57,188 nt of DNA from Rhodococcus maanshanensis NBRC 100610 (GTDB lineage Bacteria > Actinomycetota > Actinomycetes > Mycobacteriales > Mycobacteriaceae): assembly GCF_001894865.1 (NCBI RefSeq), contig NZ_BCXA01000049.1, positions 1 to 57,188 on the forward strand, given 5' to 3'. Below, one piece after another: positions 24,822 through 34,170 of the stretch (its first letter is position 1; each line of letters begins with the position of its first letter). Under the pieces are notes generated by a model. It worked only from the letters and a program-made list of their open reading frames with translations, was not told the DNA's origin and did no database searches. Position numbers and translations under genes: made by a program.

Positions 24822-25208
24822 TTACTTGATGGAGATGGTGGCGCCTGCGGCGACCAGCTTCTCCTTGGCGGCCTCGGCCGCATCCTTCGCAACCTTCTCG
24901 AGGATCGCCTTCGGCGCGCCCTCGACGAGGTCCTTGGCTTCCTTCAGGCCCAGGCCCGCGACGACCTCACGGACGACCTTGATGACCTGGATCTTCTTGT
25001 CGCCGGCCGACTCGAGGACGACGTCGAACTCGTCCTGCTCCTCAGCGGCGTCCGCGGCGGCGGTCGGGACACCGGCGGCGGCGACGGCGACCGGAGCAGC
25101 GGCGGTGACCTCGAAGGTCTCCTCGAACGCCTTCACGAACTCCGAGAGCTCGAGGAGGGTGAGCTCCTTGAACTGGTCCAGCAACTCTTCGGTGGTGAGC
25201 TTCGCCAT
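24822..25208 (-). CDS. rplL: 50S ribosomal protein L7/L12
   Basis: 128 residues with the classic layout: N-terminal dimerisation helices ([30 protein letters not shown]), an Ala-rich hinge ([21 protein letters not shown]), and the C-terminal factor-binding domain ([29 protein letters not shown]). The start at 25206-25208 fits the family; an ATG-like upstream frame of nine codons has no support. It forms the ribosomal stalk that recruits translation GTPases. It follows rplJ by 120 bp and ends at a strong terminator. Confidence 0.98.
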   Translation of the reverse strand: MAKLTTEELLDQFKELTLLELSEFVKAFEETFEVTAAAPVAVAAAGVPTAAADAAEEQDEFDVVLESAGDKKIQVIKVVREVVAGLGLKEAKDLVEGAPKAILEKVAKDAAEAAKEKLVAAGATISIK

Positions 25209-25328
25209 GATGGCGGTCCTTCCTGTAAGTCCCATGTCGCTGATCCGCGACGAGGTGGGAGTGGTTTGTTACGTGATACGCAAGACCTTGTTCGCGCCCG
25301 CGAGGGCGCCCGTCCGGTCTCGTGCGGA

Positions 25329-25865
25329 TCAGCTTTCGGCTGCGGAGCCTTCCGCGGCCTTCTTGTCCTGCAGCGCAGCGGCCAGACGGGCCATCTGCGA
25401 GGCGGGGGCATTGAACAGGCCTGCGGCCTTTGCCAAGTTGCCCTTCATCGCGCCGGCGAGCTTGGCCAGCAAGATCTCGCGGGACTCGAGGTCCGCGATC
25501 TTGTTGACCTCGTCCACGGACAGCGCGTTGCCGTCCATGTAGCCGCCCTTGATGACAAGCGCCTTGTTGTCCTTCGCGAAGGCCTTGATGGCCTTCGCTG
25601 CGTCAACCGGCTCGCCCTTGATGAACGCAATGGCGGTCGGTCCGACGAACAGGTCGTCAAGGCCCTCGACGCCCGCCTCTGCGGCGGCGCGCTTGACCAG
25701 GGTGTTCTTGGCGACGGAGTAGGTTGCGCCTGCTCCGAGCGCGCGTCGCAGCTGCGTCAGACTGGTCACCGACAGACCACGGTATTCGGTGATCACGGCG
25801 GCAGTCGAACCCTTGAACTGCTCAGTGATCTCCGTGACTGCGGAAACCTTTTCGGGCTTTGCCAT
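25329..25865 (-). CDS. rplJ: 50S ribosomal protein L10
   Basis: 178 residues: [33 protein letters not shown] is the conserved L10 opening, [21 protein letters not shown] the rRNA-binding part, and the C-terminal helix ([26 protein letters not shown]) binds L7/L12 dimers. The ATG at 25863-25865 has GGAGGCG upstream. The same frame stays open for over 300 bases upstream but this is leader, not coding: it contains a promoter and a terminator-like hairpin. It is cotranscribed with rplL. Confidence 0.98.
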   Translation of the reverse strand: MAKPEKVSAVTEITEQFKGSTAAVITEYRGLSVTSLTQLRRALGAGATYSVAKNTLVKRAAAEAGVEGLDDLFVGPTAIAFIKGEPVDAAKAIKAFAKDNKALVIKGGYMDGNALSVDEVNKIADLESREILLAKLAGAMKGNLAKAAGLFNAPASQMARLAAALQDKKAAEGSAAES

Positions 25866-25924
25866 ACTTCGCCTCCTCTCGTGACATCGTGTTGGTGCAC
25901 CCTCGGGATGCGGCCGTGACAATG

Positions 25925-25955
25925 CAAAACGCCCCGGTGCAGGCACACGGGGCGT
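25925..25955 (-). terminator. Attenuator-like hairpin in the rplJ leader
   Basis: On the minus strand ACGCCCCG and CGGGGCGT (25948-25955 and 25929-25936) form a perfect 8-bp stem with an 11-nt loop, followed at once by a TTTT run. It lies about 60 nt before the rplJ start, inside the predicted leader. Position and form suggest transcription attenuation of rplJL, possibly L10-responsive. Confidence 0.55.
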
Positions 25956-26131
25956 CACGAAGAGATCCGGACCCAGCTCGCGCAAGGCCCACCACTCCCC
26001 TACCTCGTCCTCCTGCGTGGGCCGTCGGGCTGTGTCCCGAACCTTCAACCAATGCCTCGCGACATCGGTGACCAACGGTCTTGGGTAGAACTTCTTGGGG
26101 TGAACTCGAAATAGATCGAACTCTTCCGGAG

Positions 26132-26160
26132 AGAGTACCCGAACCGGCGTGACCATCCAA
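26132..26160 (-). promoter_or_regulatory. Predicted rplJL promoter
   Basis: TTGGAT (26155-26160) and TACTCT (26132-26137) on the minus strand are separated by exactly 17 bp. The resulting leader of about 260 nt carries the attenuator-like hairpin at 25925-25955. Confidence 0.5.
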
Positions 26161-26235
26161 AACGGGCCACCCGAGGGAGCACTGATTGTGTCAGCCGTCA
26201 CAAATGACCGGCCGGCGTGACCAATGCCTCTCCAA

Positions 26236-26265
26236 TTGACTGTTATATGGAGTTACACATAGCTA
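26236..26265 (+). promoter_or_regulatory. Predicted promoter of the MFS transporter
   Basis: TTGACT (26236-26241) and TAGCTA (26260-26265) are 18 bp apart. Transcription would begin within about 10 bases of the ATG at 26281, and no Shine-Dalgarno is visible, so the message is probably leaderless or nearly so. Confidence 0.45.
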
Positions 26266-26280
26266 GTAGCGTCTCAACCC

Positions 26281-27909
26281 ATGACCACGCTGGAACGCAC
26301 CAACCCACCCGACAACAGGGTCGAGCTGATCTCCTCGCGCGCACGGCGATTCGCGGCACTCGCCGTGATCTGCCTCGCGGAACTGCTGGTGGTTCTCGAC
26401 AACACCATCGTCAACGTCGCCCTCCCCTCGATCGGCGTCGAACTCCACACCGGCGTGAGCGGACTGCAGTGGGTGGTCGACGCGTACACCCTCACCTTCG
26501 CAGGCCTGCTGCTGGCCTGCGGCAACCTCGGAGACCGGTACGGCCGTCGCCGCATCATGATCATCGGCCTGATCGGCGTCGGGGTGTTGTCCGTGGCGGG
26601 CGCCAATGCCGAGACACTCGGGCAGGTGATCGCCGCACGGGCCGCCATGGGTGTGTTCGCCGCCGCGGTCTTCCCCGCCACCCTCGCCCTGATCATCAAC
26701 ATCTTCACCGACACCCGCGAACGCGCGCTCGCCATCGCGGCTTGGACCGCCATGGCCGGCTTCGCCATCGCCATCGGACCGATGTCCGGCGGGTGGTTGC
26801 TCGAACACTTCTCGTGGCACTCGGTCTTCTGGATCAACGTCCCCGTCGCCGCGGTCGCGGTGATCGCGACGCTGCTCCTCGTCCCGGAGTCCAAGGCCTC
26901 CGTCGTCGGCCGACTCGACATCCCCGGGATCGTGCTGTCCGTTGCGGGCATCACGCTGCTGGTCTGGTCGATCATCGAGGCCCCGCGCTACGGCTGGCTC
27001 AGCCTCGCCACCCTCGGCGGCGTCGCGGTCGCGGCGGTACTCCTCGGCGCGTTCGTCTGGTGGCAGTTGCGCACCGCGACACCGATTCTCGACATGCGCC
27101 TGTTCCGGATCCGCAGATTCTCGCTGCCCGCGCTTGCGATCGCGATCGCGTACTTCTCGATGTTCGGCTTCCTGTTCCTGATCACTCAGTACTTCCAGGG
27201 AGTGCGCGAGTACACCCCGCTCGAATTCGGGATCGCCTCGCTCCCCTTCGCGGTGAGCGTTGCGGTCGGCGCGCCCATCGCCACCCTGCTCGCGCAGCGC
27301 ATCGGCACCACAGCGGTCATCGTCTTCGGCCTGCTCCTGACGGGGCTCGGGCTCTACCTCGGCGGGCTCGTCGACGTCGACAGCACCTACCTCGCCGACG
27401 TCTTGCCGTCGATGGTCTCGATGGCCCTCGGCCTGGCGATCGTCCAGGGCCCCGCCACCGAATCGATCATGTCCTCGCTCCCCCTCGACGAGGCCGGTGC
27501 CGGCTCGGCCGTCAACGACACCACCCGCGAGATCGGCGGCACCCTCGGCGTGGCGGTGCTCGGGTCCATCGTCGCCTCGTACTACTCGACGAAGATCTCG
27601 CCGATCATCGACCGGGTGCCTGCGATGCTCATGAACGACGACGAGAAGGGATTCGCGCGGGCGACGGTCCTCAGCGTTCTCGAGATCCGCAAGCGCGAGA
27701 TCCCGACGATGCTCGAACCGCAGCGCGAGAACCTCATCACGGCGATGAAGTCGGCGGTCCTGCAGGGCTCACAGACGGCCTCCCTCGTCGCGACCGGCGC
27801 CGTGGTGGTCTGCGCGATCATCGTCGCGATCTTCCTGCCATGGGCGCCGTCACGGGAGAACGCCGTCCTCCTCGCCTGGCGGAAGGACGAGGCCGACTCA
27901 CAGGCGTGA
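26281..27909 (+). CDS. MFS drug exporter, DHA2 (14-helix) family
   Basis: 542 residues, about 14 hydrophobic segments. Motif C-like and family signatures are visible: LVVLDNTIVNVALPSIG in helix 1 (motif D1), GNLGDRYGRRRIMIIG (motif A, loop 2-3), and GPMSGGWLLEHFSWHSVFWINVP (motif C region, helix 5-6). This is the EmrB/QacA type that exports hydrophobic compounds by proton antiport. It stands alone on the plus strand between the rplJL and rplKA ribosomal operons, with its own promoter and a strong terminator. The region is an insertion relative to the bare ribosomal order. Substrate unknown. Confidence 0.88.
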   Translation: MTTLERTNPPDNRVELISSRARRFAALAVICLAELLVVLDNTIVNVALPSIGVELHTGVSGLQWVVDAYTLTFAGLLLACGNLGDRYGRRRIMIIGLIGVGVLSVAGANAETLGQVIAARAAMGVFAAAVFPATLALIINIFTDTRERALAIAAWTAMAGFAIAIGPMSGGWLLEHFSWHSVFWINVPVAAVAVIATLLLVPESKASVVGRLDIPGIVLSVAGITLLVWSIIEAPRYGWLSLATLGGVAVAAVLLGAFVWWQLRTATPILDMRLFRIRRFSLPALAIAIAYFSMFGFLFLITQYFQGVREYTPLEFGIASLPFAVSVAVGAPIATLLAQRIGTTAVIVFGLLLTGLGLYLGGLVDVDSTYLADVLPSMVSMALGLAIVQGPATESIMSSLPLDEAGAGSAVNDTTREIGGTLGVAVLGSIVASYYSTKISPIIDRVPAMLMNDDEKGFARATVLSVLEIRKREIPTMLEPQRENLITAMKSAVLQGSQTASLVATGAVVVCAIIVAIFLPWAPSRENAVLLAWRKDEADSQA

Positions 27910-27924
27910 GGGACCGCGGACACG

Positions 27925-27960
27925 AAGAAGGCCGGTACGGAGATCCGTACCGGCCTTCTT
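27925..27960. terminator. Bidirectional intrinsic terminator (MFS gene / rplA)
   Basis: Perfect 16-bp arms (AAGAAGGCCGGTACGG and its complement) enclose the loop AGAT, between the convergent ends of the MFS gene and rplA. TTCTT on either strand supplies a short U tract. Confidence 0.85.
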
Positions 27961-27971
27961 GTCGAACAGTC

Positions 27972-28688
27972 TTACTCTGCAGCATCCTCGAGGAGGTTGC
28001 GGGTGCGGTTCGGGTCCACCGGGATGCCCGGTCCGGTGGTGGTCGTAACCGTGACCTTCTTGACGTACCGGCCCTTCGCGGAGGACGGCTTCGCACGCAG
28101 GATCTCGTCCAGCGCGGCGCCGTAGTTCTCCACCAGCTTGGCGTCGTCGAAGGACGCCTTGCCGATCACGAAGTGCAGGTTGGCCTGCTTGTCGACGCGG
28201 AAGTTGATCTTGCCGCCCTTGATGTCGTTGACGGCCTTGGTCACATCGGTGGTGACGGTGCCCGTCTTCGGGTTCGGCATCAGGCCACGCGGTCCGAGGA
28301 CGCGGGCGATGCGGCCGACCTTGGCCATCTGGTCGGGGGTCGCGATCGCGGCGTCGAAGTCCAGCCAACCGCCCTGGATGCGCTCGATCAGGTCCTCGGC
28401 ACCAACCGCGTCCGCACCGGCGGCCTCGGCCTCGGCGGCCTTCTCGCCTGCGGCGAACACGATCACACGGGCGGTCTTACCGGTGCCGTGCGGGAGGTTG
28501 ACGGTGCCGCGAACCATCTGGTCCGCCTTGCGGGGGTCGACGCCGAGTCGAACGGCGACCTCGACGGTCGCGTCCATCTTCGTGGAGGAGGTCTCCTTGG
28601 CCAGCTTCGCAGCCTGCAGTGGGCTGTAGAGCTTGGTCTGGTCGACCTTCTCGGCGGCGGCGAGGTACGCCTTGCTGCGCTTTGCCAT
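27972..28688 (-). CDS. rplA: 50S ribosomal protein L1
   Basis: 238 residues: [23 protein letters not shown] start, [25 protein letters not shown] (L1 signature), [16 protein letters not shown], and a C-terminal [16 protein letters not shown]. The start at 28686-28688 fits the family. L1 binds 23S rRNA at the L1 stalk and in many bacteria represses translation of the rplKA message. It follows rplK by 72 bp. Confidence 0.98.
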   Translation of the reverse strand: MAKRSKAYLAAAEKVDQTKLYSPLQAAKLAKETSSTKMDATVEVAVRLGVDPRKADQMVRGTVNLPHGTGKTARVIVFAAGEKAAEAEAAGADAVGAEDLIERIQGGWLDFDAAIATPDQMAKVGRIARVLGPRGLMPNPKTGTVTTDVTKAVNDIKGGKINFRVDKQANLHFVIGKASFDDAKLVENYGAALDEILRAKPSSAKGRYVKKVTVTTTTGPGIPVDPNRTRNLLEDAAE

Positions 28689-28760
28689 GTCTTCTGTCCT
28701 TACTAACGGTTCAGTTGTGGTTTCGGGCCTGGCCGGCCCTCCCACGCGATCTGGAGGTGC

Positions 28761-29195
28761 TTAGCCCTCGACGGTGATACCCATCGAGCGTGCGGTGCCG
28801 GCGATGATCTTCGCGGCCTGCTCGATGTCGTTCGCGTTGAGGTCTTCCTGCTTGGTCTTCGCGATCTCGCGCACCTGGTCCATGGTCACCGTGGCGACCT
28901 TGGTCTTGTGCGGCTCGCCGGAGCCCTTCTGCACGCCTGCGGCCTTGAGCAGCAGTCGCGAGGCGGGCGGGGTCTTCAACTTGAAGTCGAAGGTCCGGTC
29001 CTCGTAGACGGAGATCTCAACGGGGATCACGTTGCCGCGCTGCGACTCGGTGGCCGCGTTGTAGGCCTTGCAGAACTCCATGATGTTCACGCCGTGCTGA
29101 CCAAGCGCGGGACCCACGGGCGGTGCAGGGTTAGCCTGACCGGCCTGGATCTGAAGCTTGATGAGCCCGGCGAGCTTCTTCTTCTTGGGGGGCAT
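28761..29195 (-). CDS. rplK: 50S ribosomal protein L11
   Basis: 144 residues, normal length. [46 protein letters not shown] is the conserved N-terminal domain bound by thiopeptides, and the C-terminal rRNA-binding domain reads [22 protein letters not shown]. It sits in the order secE-nusG-rplK-rplA, 53 bp after nusG. Part of the GTPase-associated centre, required for the stringent response. Confidence 0.98.
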
Positions 29196-29248
29196 CTTTC
29201 GTTCCTAATTTCTTGTGTGTGTCTTGCTACTGCAGTGCAAGTTTGTGG

Positions 29249-30073
<825 letters not shown>

Positions 30074-30092
30074 TCACGTTCGGTGTCCGGCG

Positions 30093-30497
30093 TCAGCCGA
30101 ACAACCAACTGACGCCCTTGATGAACGCCAGGTCCAATCCACTGATGAACGCCACCATGAAGGCCACGAACGTCAGCACAACGGTGGTGTAGGTGATCAT
30201 CTGCTTGCGGTTAGGCCAGATCACCTTCCGGAGTTCCGCGATCACCTCGCGGAGGAACTTCCTCAGGCGCTTGAAGAGATTCTCCTTGCGCGGCTTCTCC
30301 GCCTTGGCCTTCGTGACCAAGGGAGTGCCTGCGACCTTCGCGGCCTGCGACTCGCTCGCGGCGGCGTGGGTACGACGTCCCGGACGCTTGCCAGTCGGCC
30401 GAGAGGCGACGGGAGCCGAATCGCTCGCGCCGGCCGCGGTGGCGTCGACGTCCGGGGACCCCGCCGCGCTATCGGCCTTTCCGCGATCCTCGCTCAC
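30093..30497 (-). CDS. secE: Protein translocase subunit SecE
   Basis: 134 residues. A long charged N-terminus is followed by the SecE core NLFKRLRKFLREVIAELRKVIWPNRKQM and a single membrane helix (ITYTTVVLTFVAFMVAFISGLDLAFIKGV). The amphipathic helix before WPNRKQ is diagnostic. Essential clamp of the SecYEG channel. It lies between tRNA-Trp and nusG, the conserved bacterial order. Confidence 0.97.
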   Translation of the reverse strand: MSEDRGKADSAAGSPDVDATAAGASDSAPVASRPTGKRPGRRTHAAASESQAAKVAGTPLVTKAKAEKPRKENLFKRLRKFLREVIAELRKVIWPNRKQMITYTTVVLTFVAFMVAFISGLDLAFIKGVSWLFG

Positions 30498-30528
30498 CGT
30501 CGTTCCTCTCAGTCGCTGACATCCGGGG

Positions 30529-30601
<73 letters not shown>

Positions 30602-30738
30602 CTGGTTGACCGACGCGTCCGGATCGTCATGATCCGAACCGATCAACCTCTCCGTGACCACACAACACGCGCGCCACCCTCAGCGGCCCAATCGGGCACG
30701 TAGGGCAGCGCGCAGCGCTGGTTGATCCCAGAAATCTC

Positions 30739-30744
30739 AGTGTA
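30739..30744 (-). promoter_or_regulatory. Possible -10 box upstream of tRNA-Trp/secE
   Basis: TACACT on the minus strand lies in the 180-bp gap between hadB and tRNA-Trp. A 17-bp-spaced upstream hexamer (CGGTTT) is a poor -35. It may give the tRNA-secE-nusG unit a promoter separate from hadAB. Confidence 0.25.
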
Positions 30745-30781
30745 CTGCACGGTAGTCGAACAAACCGAATCGGCTGGTTAC

Positions 30782-31210
30782 TCAGCCGAAGCGCACGGTC
30801 GCGGTGGCGCGACCGAAGATCTTCTTGTCGTCCACTTTGGCGACGATGGCGACCACGGCCGAGCGGGTCTCCTCGTCGACGGACTTCACCTTGCCGGTGA
30901 GGACGATCTCGGCACCCTTGCCGTCGTTGGGCACGACGACGGGGCTGGTGAAACGAACGCTGTATTCGGTGACCGCACCCGGATCGCCGAGCCAGGTGGT
31001 CACATAGCCGGCACCGATGCCCATGGTGAGCATCCCGTGCGCGACCGCGCAGGGAAGACCGAGCTTCTGCGCCGTCGCGTCATCCCAGTGAATGGGGTTC
31101 GGGTCGCCGGAAACGCCTGCGTACTGGACCAGGTCGGACCGGGTCAGGGACACGGTCTCCTCGGGCAGCTCCTGGCCGACGGAGATCTCCGTGAAATCGC
31201 GAACGGACAT
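30782..31210 (-). CDS. hadB: (3R)-hydroxyacyl-ACP dehydratase subunit HadB
   Basis: 142-residue hotdog protein with the R-specific hydratase motif VSGDPNPIHWDDATAQKLGLP; Asp36 and His41 are the expected catalytic pair. Mycobacterial HadB is the catalytic partner of HadA in the FAS-II dehydratase that extends mycolic-acid precursors. The ATG at 31208-31210 has GGAGG seven bases upstream; a GTG directly before it overlaps the hadA stop and is a less well spaced alternative. A hadC gene, which follows hadB in M. tuberculosis, is absent; tRNA-Trp comes next. Confidence 0.93.
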   Translation of the reverse strand: MSVRDFTEISVGQELPEETVSLTRSDLVQYAGVSGDPNPIHWDDATAQKLGLPCAVAHGMLTMGIGAGYVTTWLGDPGAVTEYSVRFTSPVVVPNDGKGAEIVLTGKVKSVDEETRSAVVAIVAKVDDKKIFGRATATVRFG

Positions 31211-31665
31211 CACTCGCCCTCCTCTGCATGCCGGCCGACCAACGTGGTGTACGTGGTCTGGACCAACTGGCCGTCCTGGTCGGTGATCTCGTTGCGGGTG
31301 ACGACGATGTCGCTGCCGCCCATCGTCCGGATCGAGTCGACGTACACGTCGCAGTACAGACGGTCGCCGACCTTGATCGGACGGTGGAAGACCAGACGCT
31401 GGTCGGTGTGCAGAACGCGGCTGAGATCCAGCTCGACGTCCAGGGCCTTGAAGAACTCTTCCTGCGCGAGGAATCCGAAGACAGCAATGAAGGTCAGCGG
31501 GGCCACGAGCGTGTCGTAGCCGATCTTCTTGGCGGCCGCCTCGTCGCGGTAGACCGGGTCGTCGCTCTTGACGGCGCGCGCATACTCGCGCACCTTCTCA
31601 CGACCGACCTCGTAGTAGTCGCTGAACCTGTGATGCAGGCCAACGAGATCAGAACTCAACTTCAC
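31210..31665 (-). CDS. hadA: (3R)-hydroxyacyl-ACP dehydratase subunit HadA
   Basis: 151 residues, hotdog fold without the catalytic Asp/His pair (MKLSSDLVGLHHRFSDYYEVGREKVREYARAVKSDDPVY ... TLVAPLTFIAVFGF; quoted in parts). HadA is the substrate-binding partner of HadB. The GTG start (31663-31665) matches the position of the mycobacterial start; no Shine-Dalgarno is seen. Its stop overlaps the hadB start region, so the two are translationally coupled. The upstream neighbour is rpmG. Confidence 0.92.
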   Translation of the reverse strand: MKLSSDLVGLHHRFSDYYEVGREKVREYARAVKSDDPVYRDEAAAKKIGYDTLVAPLTFIAVFGFLAQEEFFKALDVELDLSRVLHTDQRLVFHRPIKVGDRLYCDVYVDSIRTMGGSDIVVTRNEITDQDGQLVQTTYTTLVGRHAEEGE

Positions 31666-31751
31666 CTGGAGGAACCTATCTGCTTGGGACGCAGCTAGGC
31701 CAGGAAGCCGGTAAGCCGACCCCTACGATCTCCGCGTCGACTCGAAGAGTA

Positions 31752-31916
31752 CTAGCGCGACTCGCGGTGCGCCTGATGCGTTCCGCAATTCGGGCAGAAC
31801 TTCTTGATCTCGAGACGATCGGGATCGTTCCGACGGTTCTTCTTGGTGATGTAGTTGCGGTGCTTGCATACCTCGCAGGCCAAGGTGATCTTGGGCCGAA
31901 CGTCAGTCGAGGCCAC
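31752..31916 (-). CDS. rpmG: 50S ribosomal protein L33
   Basis: 54-residue protein from a GTG at 31914-31916 ([20 protein letters not shown], then [20 protein letters not shown] and [14 protein letters not shown]). Four cysteines at 14, 17, 41 and 44 form the zinc ribbon, so this is the C+ (zinc-binding) form. GAAGG lies about six bases upstream of the start. It is placed between tRNA-Met and hadA, the same order as in mycobacteria. Confidence 0.96.
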   Translation of the reverse strand: MASTDVRPKITLACEVCKHRNYITKKNRRNDPDRLEIKKFCPNCGTHQAHRESR

Positions 31917-31982
31917 GGGATGCCTTCTTTCGGATAAATCTGATCGGGGTCAATCAGGGTGTGTGCTATGTGTCCACTTGTG

Positions 31983-32055
31983 TAGCGATGGCCGGACTTG
32001 AACCGGCGACACAACGATTATGAGTCGTTTGCTCTACCAACTGAGCTACACCGCC
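31983..32055 (-). tRNA. metT: tRNA-Met, elongator (anticodon CAT)
   Basis: 73 nt on the minus strand. The acceptor GGCGGTG pairs with CATCGCT (two G-T pairs), the D-region is TAGCTCAGTTGGTAGAGCA, the anticodon loop CTCATAA holds CAT, and the T-arm is GCCGG TTCAAGT CCGGC. The normal paired first base and A-discriminator make it the elongator rather than the initiator. CCA is not encoded. Confidence 0.95.
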
Positions 32056-32095
32056 TCGGTGCATCGGTGCCAGTCTATGGACACCCAATCCAGCG

Positions 32096-32168
32096 AGCCC
32101 CCTAACGGAATCGAACCGTTGACCTTTTCCTTACCATGGAAACGCTCTGCCGACTGAGCTAAGGGGGC
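32096..32168 (-). tRNA. thrT: tRNA-Thr (anticodon GGT)
   Basis: 73 nt on the minus strand. The acceptor GCCCCCT pairs with AGGGGGC, the anticodon stem TTTCC/GGAAA closes the loop ATGGTAA with GGT, and the T-arm is AACGG TTCGATT CCGTT. Located 40 bp upstream of tRNA-Met in one transcription unit. Confidence 0.96.
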
Positions 32169-32314
32169 ATGCTTCCGCGCACTTCGTTCTTGCGCTGAAG
32201 CCTCCAAGAGATTACACAGCGGCGGGGCCGAGTGCCAAACCCGCAGGTCAGGAGCTCTTTCCATCCGTGTAATCAACGAGCCCCGGCAAGCTTGCGCTCA
32301 CCGGGACCCGGGTG

Positions 32315-32397
32315 TGGCAGGTGTAGGATTCGAACCTACGTAGGCATAAGCCGACGGATTTACAGTCCGCTCCCATTGGCCGCTCGGGCAACCTGCC
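32315..32397 (-). tRNA. tyrT: tRNA-Tyr (anticodon GTA)
   Basis: 83-nt class II tRNA on the minus strand. The acceptor GGCAGGT pairs with ACCTGCC; the anticodon loop CTGTAAA carries GTA; a long variable arm lies between; the T-arm is CGTAGG TTCGAAT CCTACA. It is first in the Tyr-Thr-Met-rpmG-hadAB series. Confidence 0.96.
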
Positions 32398-32451
32398 TGG
32401 TGTCATCCAGGTCCGATCCGGGGCTTCCCGGCTCTTCACTGGCGCGGACAG

Positions 32452-32482
32452 AGAATACCTCTACCGGGGCGGGTAAATGCAA
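32452..32482 (-). promoter_or_regulatory. Predicted promoter of the tRNA-Tyr/Thr/Met-rpmG unit
   Basis: A strong TATTCT -10 (32452-32457) lies about 55 bp upstream of tRNA-Tyr on the minus strand. TTGCAT (32477-32482) is 19 bp further upstream, a little long; GCATTT at 17 bp is the alternative -35. Confidence 0.4.
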
Positions 32483-32549
32483 ACCGTGTGGTTATCGTGG
32501 GGTTCTCACGCGCGAGCGCAGGCCCGCGCACGATGAACAAGGAGTTGCC

Positions 32550-33041
32550 GTGGCGGATTCGTCCTTCGATGTGGTGAGCAAGGTTGACCGACAGGAAGTG
32601 GACAACGCACTGCACCAGGCGGCCAAGGAGCTGTCGACGCGCTTCGACTTCCGCAACACCGGCGCGAGCATCGACTGGTCCGGCGAGGAGGCGATCACGC
32701 TGACCGCCGACACCGAGGAGCGCCTGCTGGCCGCTCTCGAGGTCTTCAAGGAGAAGTTGATCCGCCGGGACATCTCACTCAAGGCCTTCGACGCAGGCGA
32801 GCCCGCGCAGTCGGGCAAGATCTACAAGCTGAGCGGGACCCTGGTCCAGGGCATCACCACCGAGAACGCGAAGAAGATCTCGAAGAAGATCCGCGACGAG
32901 GGCCCCAAGGGCGTCAAGGCGCAGATCCAGGGCGACGAGCTGCGCGTCAGCAGCAAGAAGCGCGACGACCTGCAGGCCATCATCTCGCTGCTCAAGGGCG
33001 AGGACTTCGGCATCGCCCTGCAGTTCGTCAACTACCGCTGA
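32550..33041 (+). CDS. yajQ: YajQ-family nucleotide-binding protein
   Basis: 163 residues, the usual length. [20 protein letters not shown] is the family opening, followed by [29 protein letters not shown] and the second half [30 protein letters not shown]. YajQ (DUF520) proteins consist of two ferredoxin-like domains; a Xanthomonas member binds cyclic di-GMP, but the role in actinobacteria is unclear. The GTG at 32550 has AAGGAG five bases upstream. It stands alone, opposite to the tRNA-Tyr gene, and a hairpin follows the stop. Confidence 0.93.
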   Translation: MADSSFDVVSKVDRQEVDNALHQAAKELSTRFDFRNTGASIDWSGEEAITLTADTEERLLAALEVFKEKLIRRDISLKAFDAGEPAQSGKIYKLSGTLVQGITTENAKKISKKIRDEGPKGVKAQIQGDELRVSSKKRDDLQAIISLLKGEDFGIALQFVNYR

Positions 33042-33058
33042 TCACCCGACAAAGCCGA

Positions 33059-33098
33059 GAGGGGACCGCGGCGGCCACGAAGGCCGTGCGGTCCCCTC
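33059..33098 (+). terminator. Terminator hairpin after yajQ
   Basis: 11-bp perfect arms GAGGGGACCGC (33059-33069) and the complement (33088-33098) with an 18-nt loop containing GGCC pairs, 18 bp after the yajQ stop and before the convergent htpX gene. No U tract. Confidence 0.65.
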
Positions 33099-33187
33099 TG
33101 CGTCGGCGGGGTCCGCCGACGTGACGCCGTGCGGAGGTGATCCCGGCGCCTACAGCGAAGAATCTTGTCCCACAGCGAGATCCGTCA

Positions 33188-34057
33188 CTAGGGCAGCCGG
33201 CGACCGGCCATCCTCTCCAGGCGGTCGATCCGATCCGCCATCGGCGGGTGGGTGGAGAACAGCCGGCTCATCTTGTCGCCGGCCCGGAACGGGTTCGCGA
33301 TCATCATGTGCGACTGCGCGGCGATCTTCGGCTCCGGCGGCAGCGGGGCGGCCTCGACGCCGCGCTCCAGCTTGCGCAGCGCCGACGCGAGCGCCAGCGG
33401 GTCACCGCTGAGTTCCGCACCGGACTGGTCGGCCTGGTACTCCCTCGAGCGCGAGACCGCCATCTTCACCACGGAGGCCGCGATCGGACCGAGCAAGGAG
33501 ACGAGCAGCAGCGCCAGCGGGTTCGGCCTGCCCTCCCCGCGGCCGCCGAACATCGACGCGAACATCGCCATGTTGGCCAGGCCCGAGATCACCGCGGCCA
33601 TCGCACCCGCGACCGAGGAGATCAGGATGTCGCGGTTGTACACGTGCGAGAGCTCGTGGCCGAGCACGGCCCGCAGCTCCCGCTCGTCGAGGATCTGCAG
33701 GATGCCGCTGGTGCAGCACACCGCCGCGTTGCGCGGGTTTCGGCCCGTGGCGAAGGCGTTCGGCGCTGCCGTCGGGCTGATGTAGAGCCGGGGCATCGGC
33801 TGGTGGGCCGTGGTCGCCAGCTCGCGCACGATCTTGTAGATGACCGGCGCCTCGACCTCGGTGACCGGCTGCGCGTGCATCGCCTTGAGCGCCAGCTTGT
33901 CGCTGTTGAAGTACGCGTAGCCGTTCATCCCGACCGCGAGCAGGATCGAGAAGATCAGGATGCTGCGGTTGTTGAACAGCGCCCCGATGAACACGATCAG
34001 CGCGGACATCCCCACCAGCAACGCAAAGGTCTTCAAACCGTTGGAATACCGGTGCAC
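33188..34057 (-). CDS. htpX: Membrane zinc metalloprotease HtpX
   Basis: 289 residues. Two N-terminal membrane helices (about 9-27 and 31-48), the zinc motif HELSH at 134-138 ([13 protein letters not shown]), two further hydrophobic segments (about 146-195), and the third ligand region [16 protein letters not shown]. HtpX degrades misfolded membrane proteins. The GTG at 34055-34057 has GAGAGAAGGGG a few bases upstream. It is next to the polyprenyl synthase, the same order as htpX-grcC1-menJ in mycobacteria. Confidence 0.95.
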   Translation of the reverse strand: MHRYSNGLKTFALLVGMSALIVFIGALFNNRSILIFSILLAVGMNGYAYFNSDKLALKAMHAQPVTEVEAPVIYKIVRELATTAHQPMPRLYISPTAAPNAFATGRNPRNAAVCCTSGILQILDERELRAVLGHELSHVYNRDILISSVAGAMAAVISGLANMAMFASMFGGRGEGRPNPLALLLVSLLGPIAASVVKMAVSRSREYQADQSGAELSGDPLALASALRKLERGVEAAPLPPEPKIAAQSHMMIANPFRAGDKMSRLFSTHPPMADRIDRLERMAGRRLP

Positions 34058-34170
34058 GTTGGGCCCCTTCTCTCGCCGGACACTCAGTTAATCAACGAAA
34101 GAGCCCGGAGGGACGTTCCCCCGCACGCAGCGCGTCGGCGAGCCACCAGGACCCGGCCGAGACGTTACCG

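Noticed and set aside
25866-26201. In-frame upstream extension of rplJ of 112 codons
   Set aside because: It contains the predicted promoter and a terminator-like hairpin, has no stop before rplJ, and L10 proteins begin at MAKPEK; treated as a leader.
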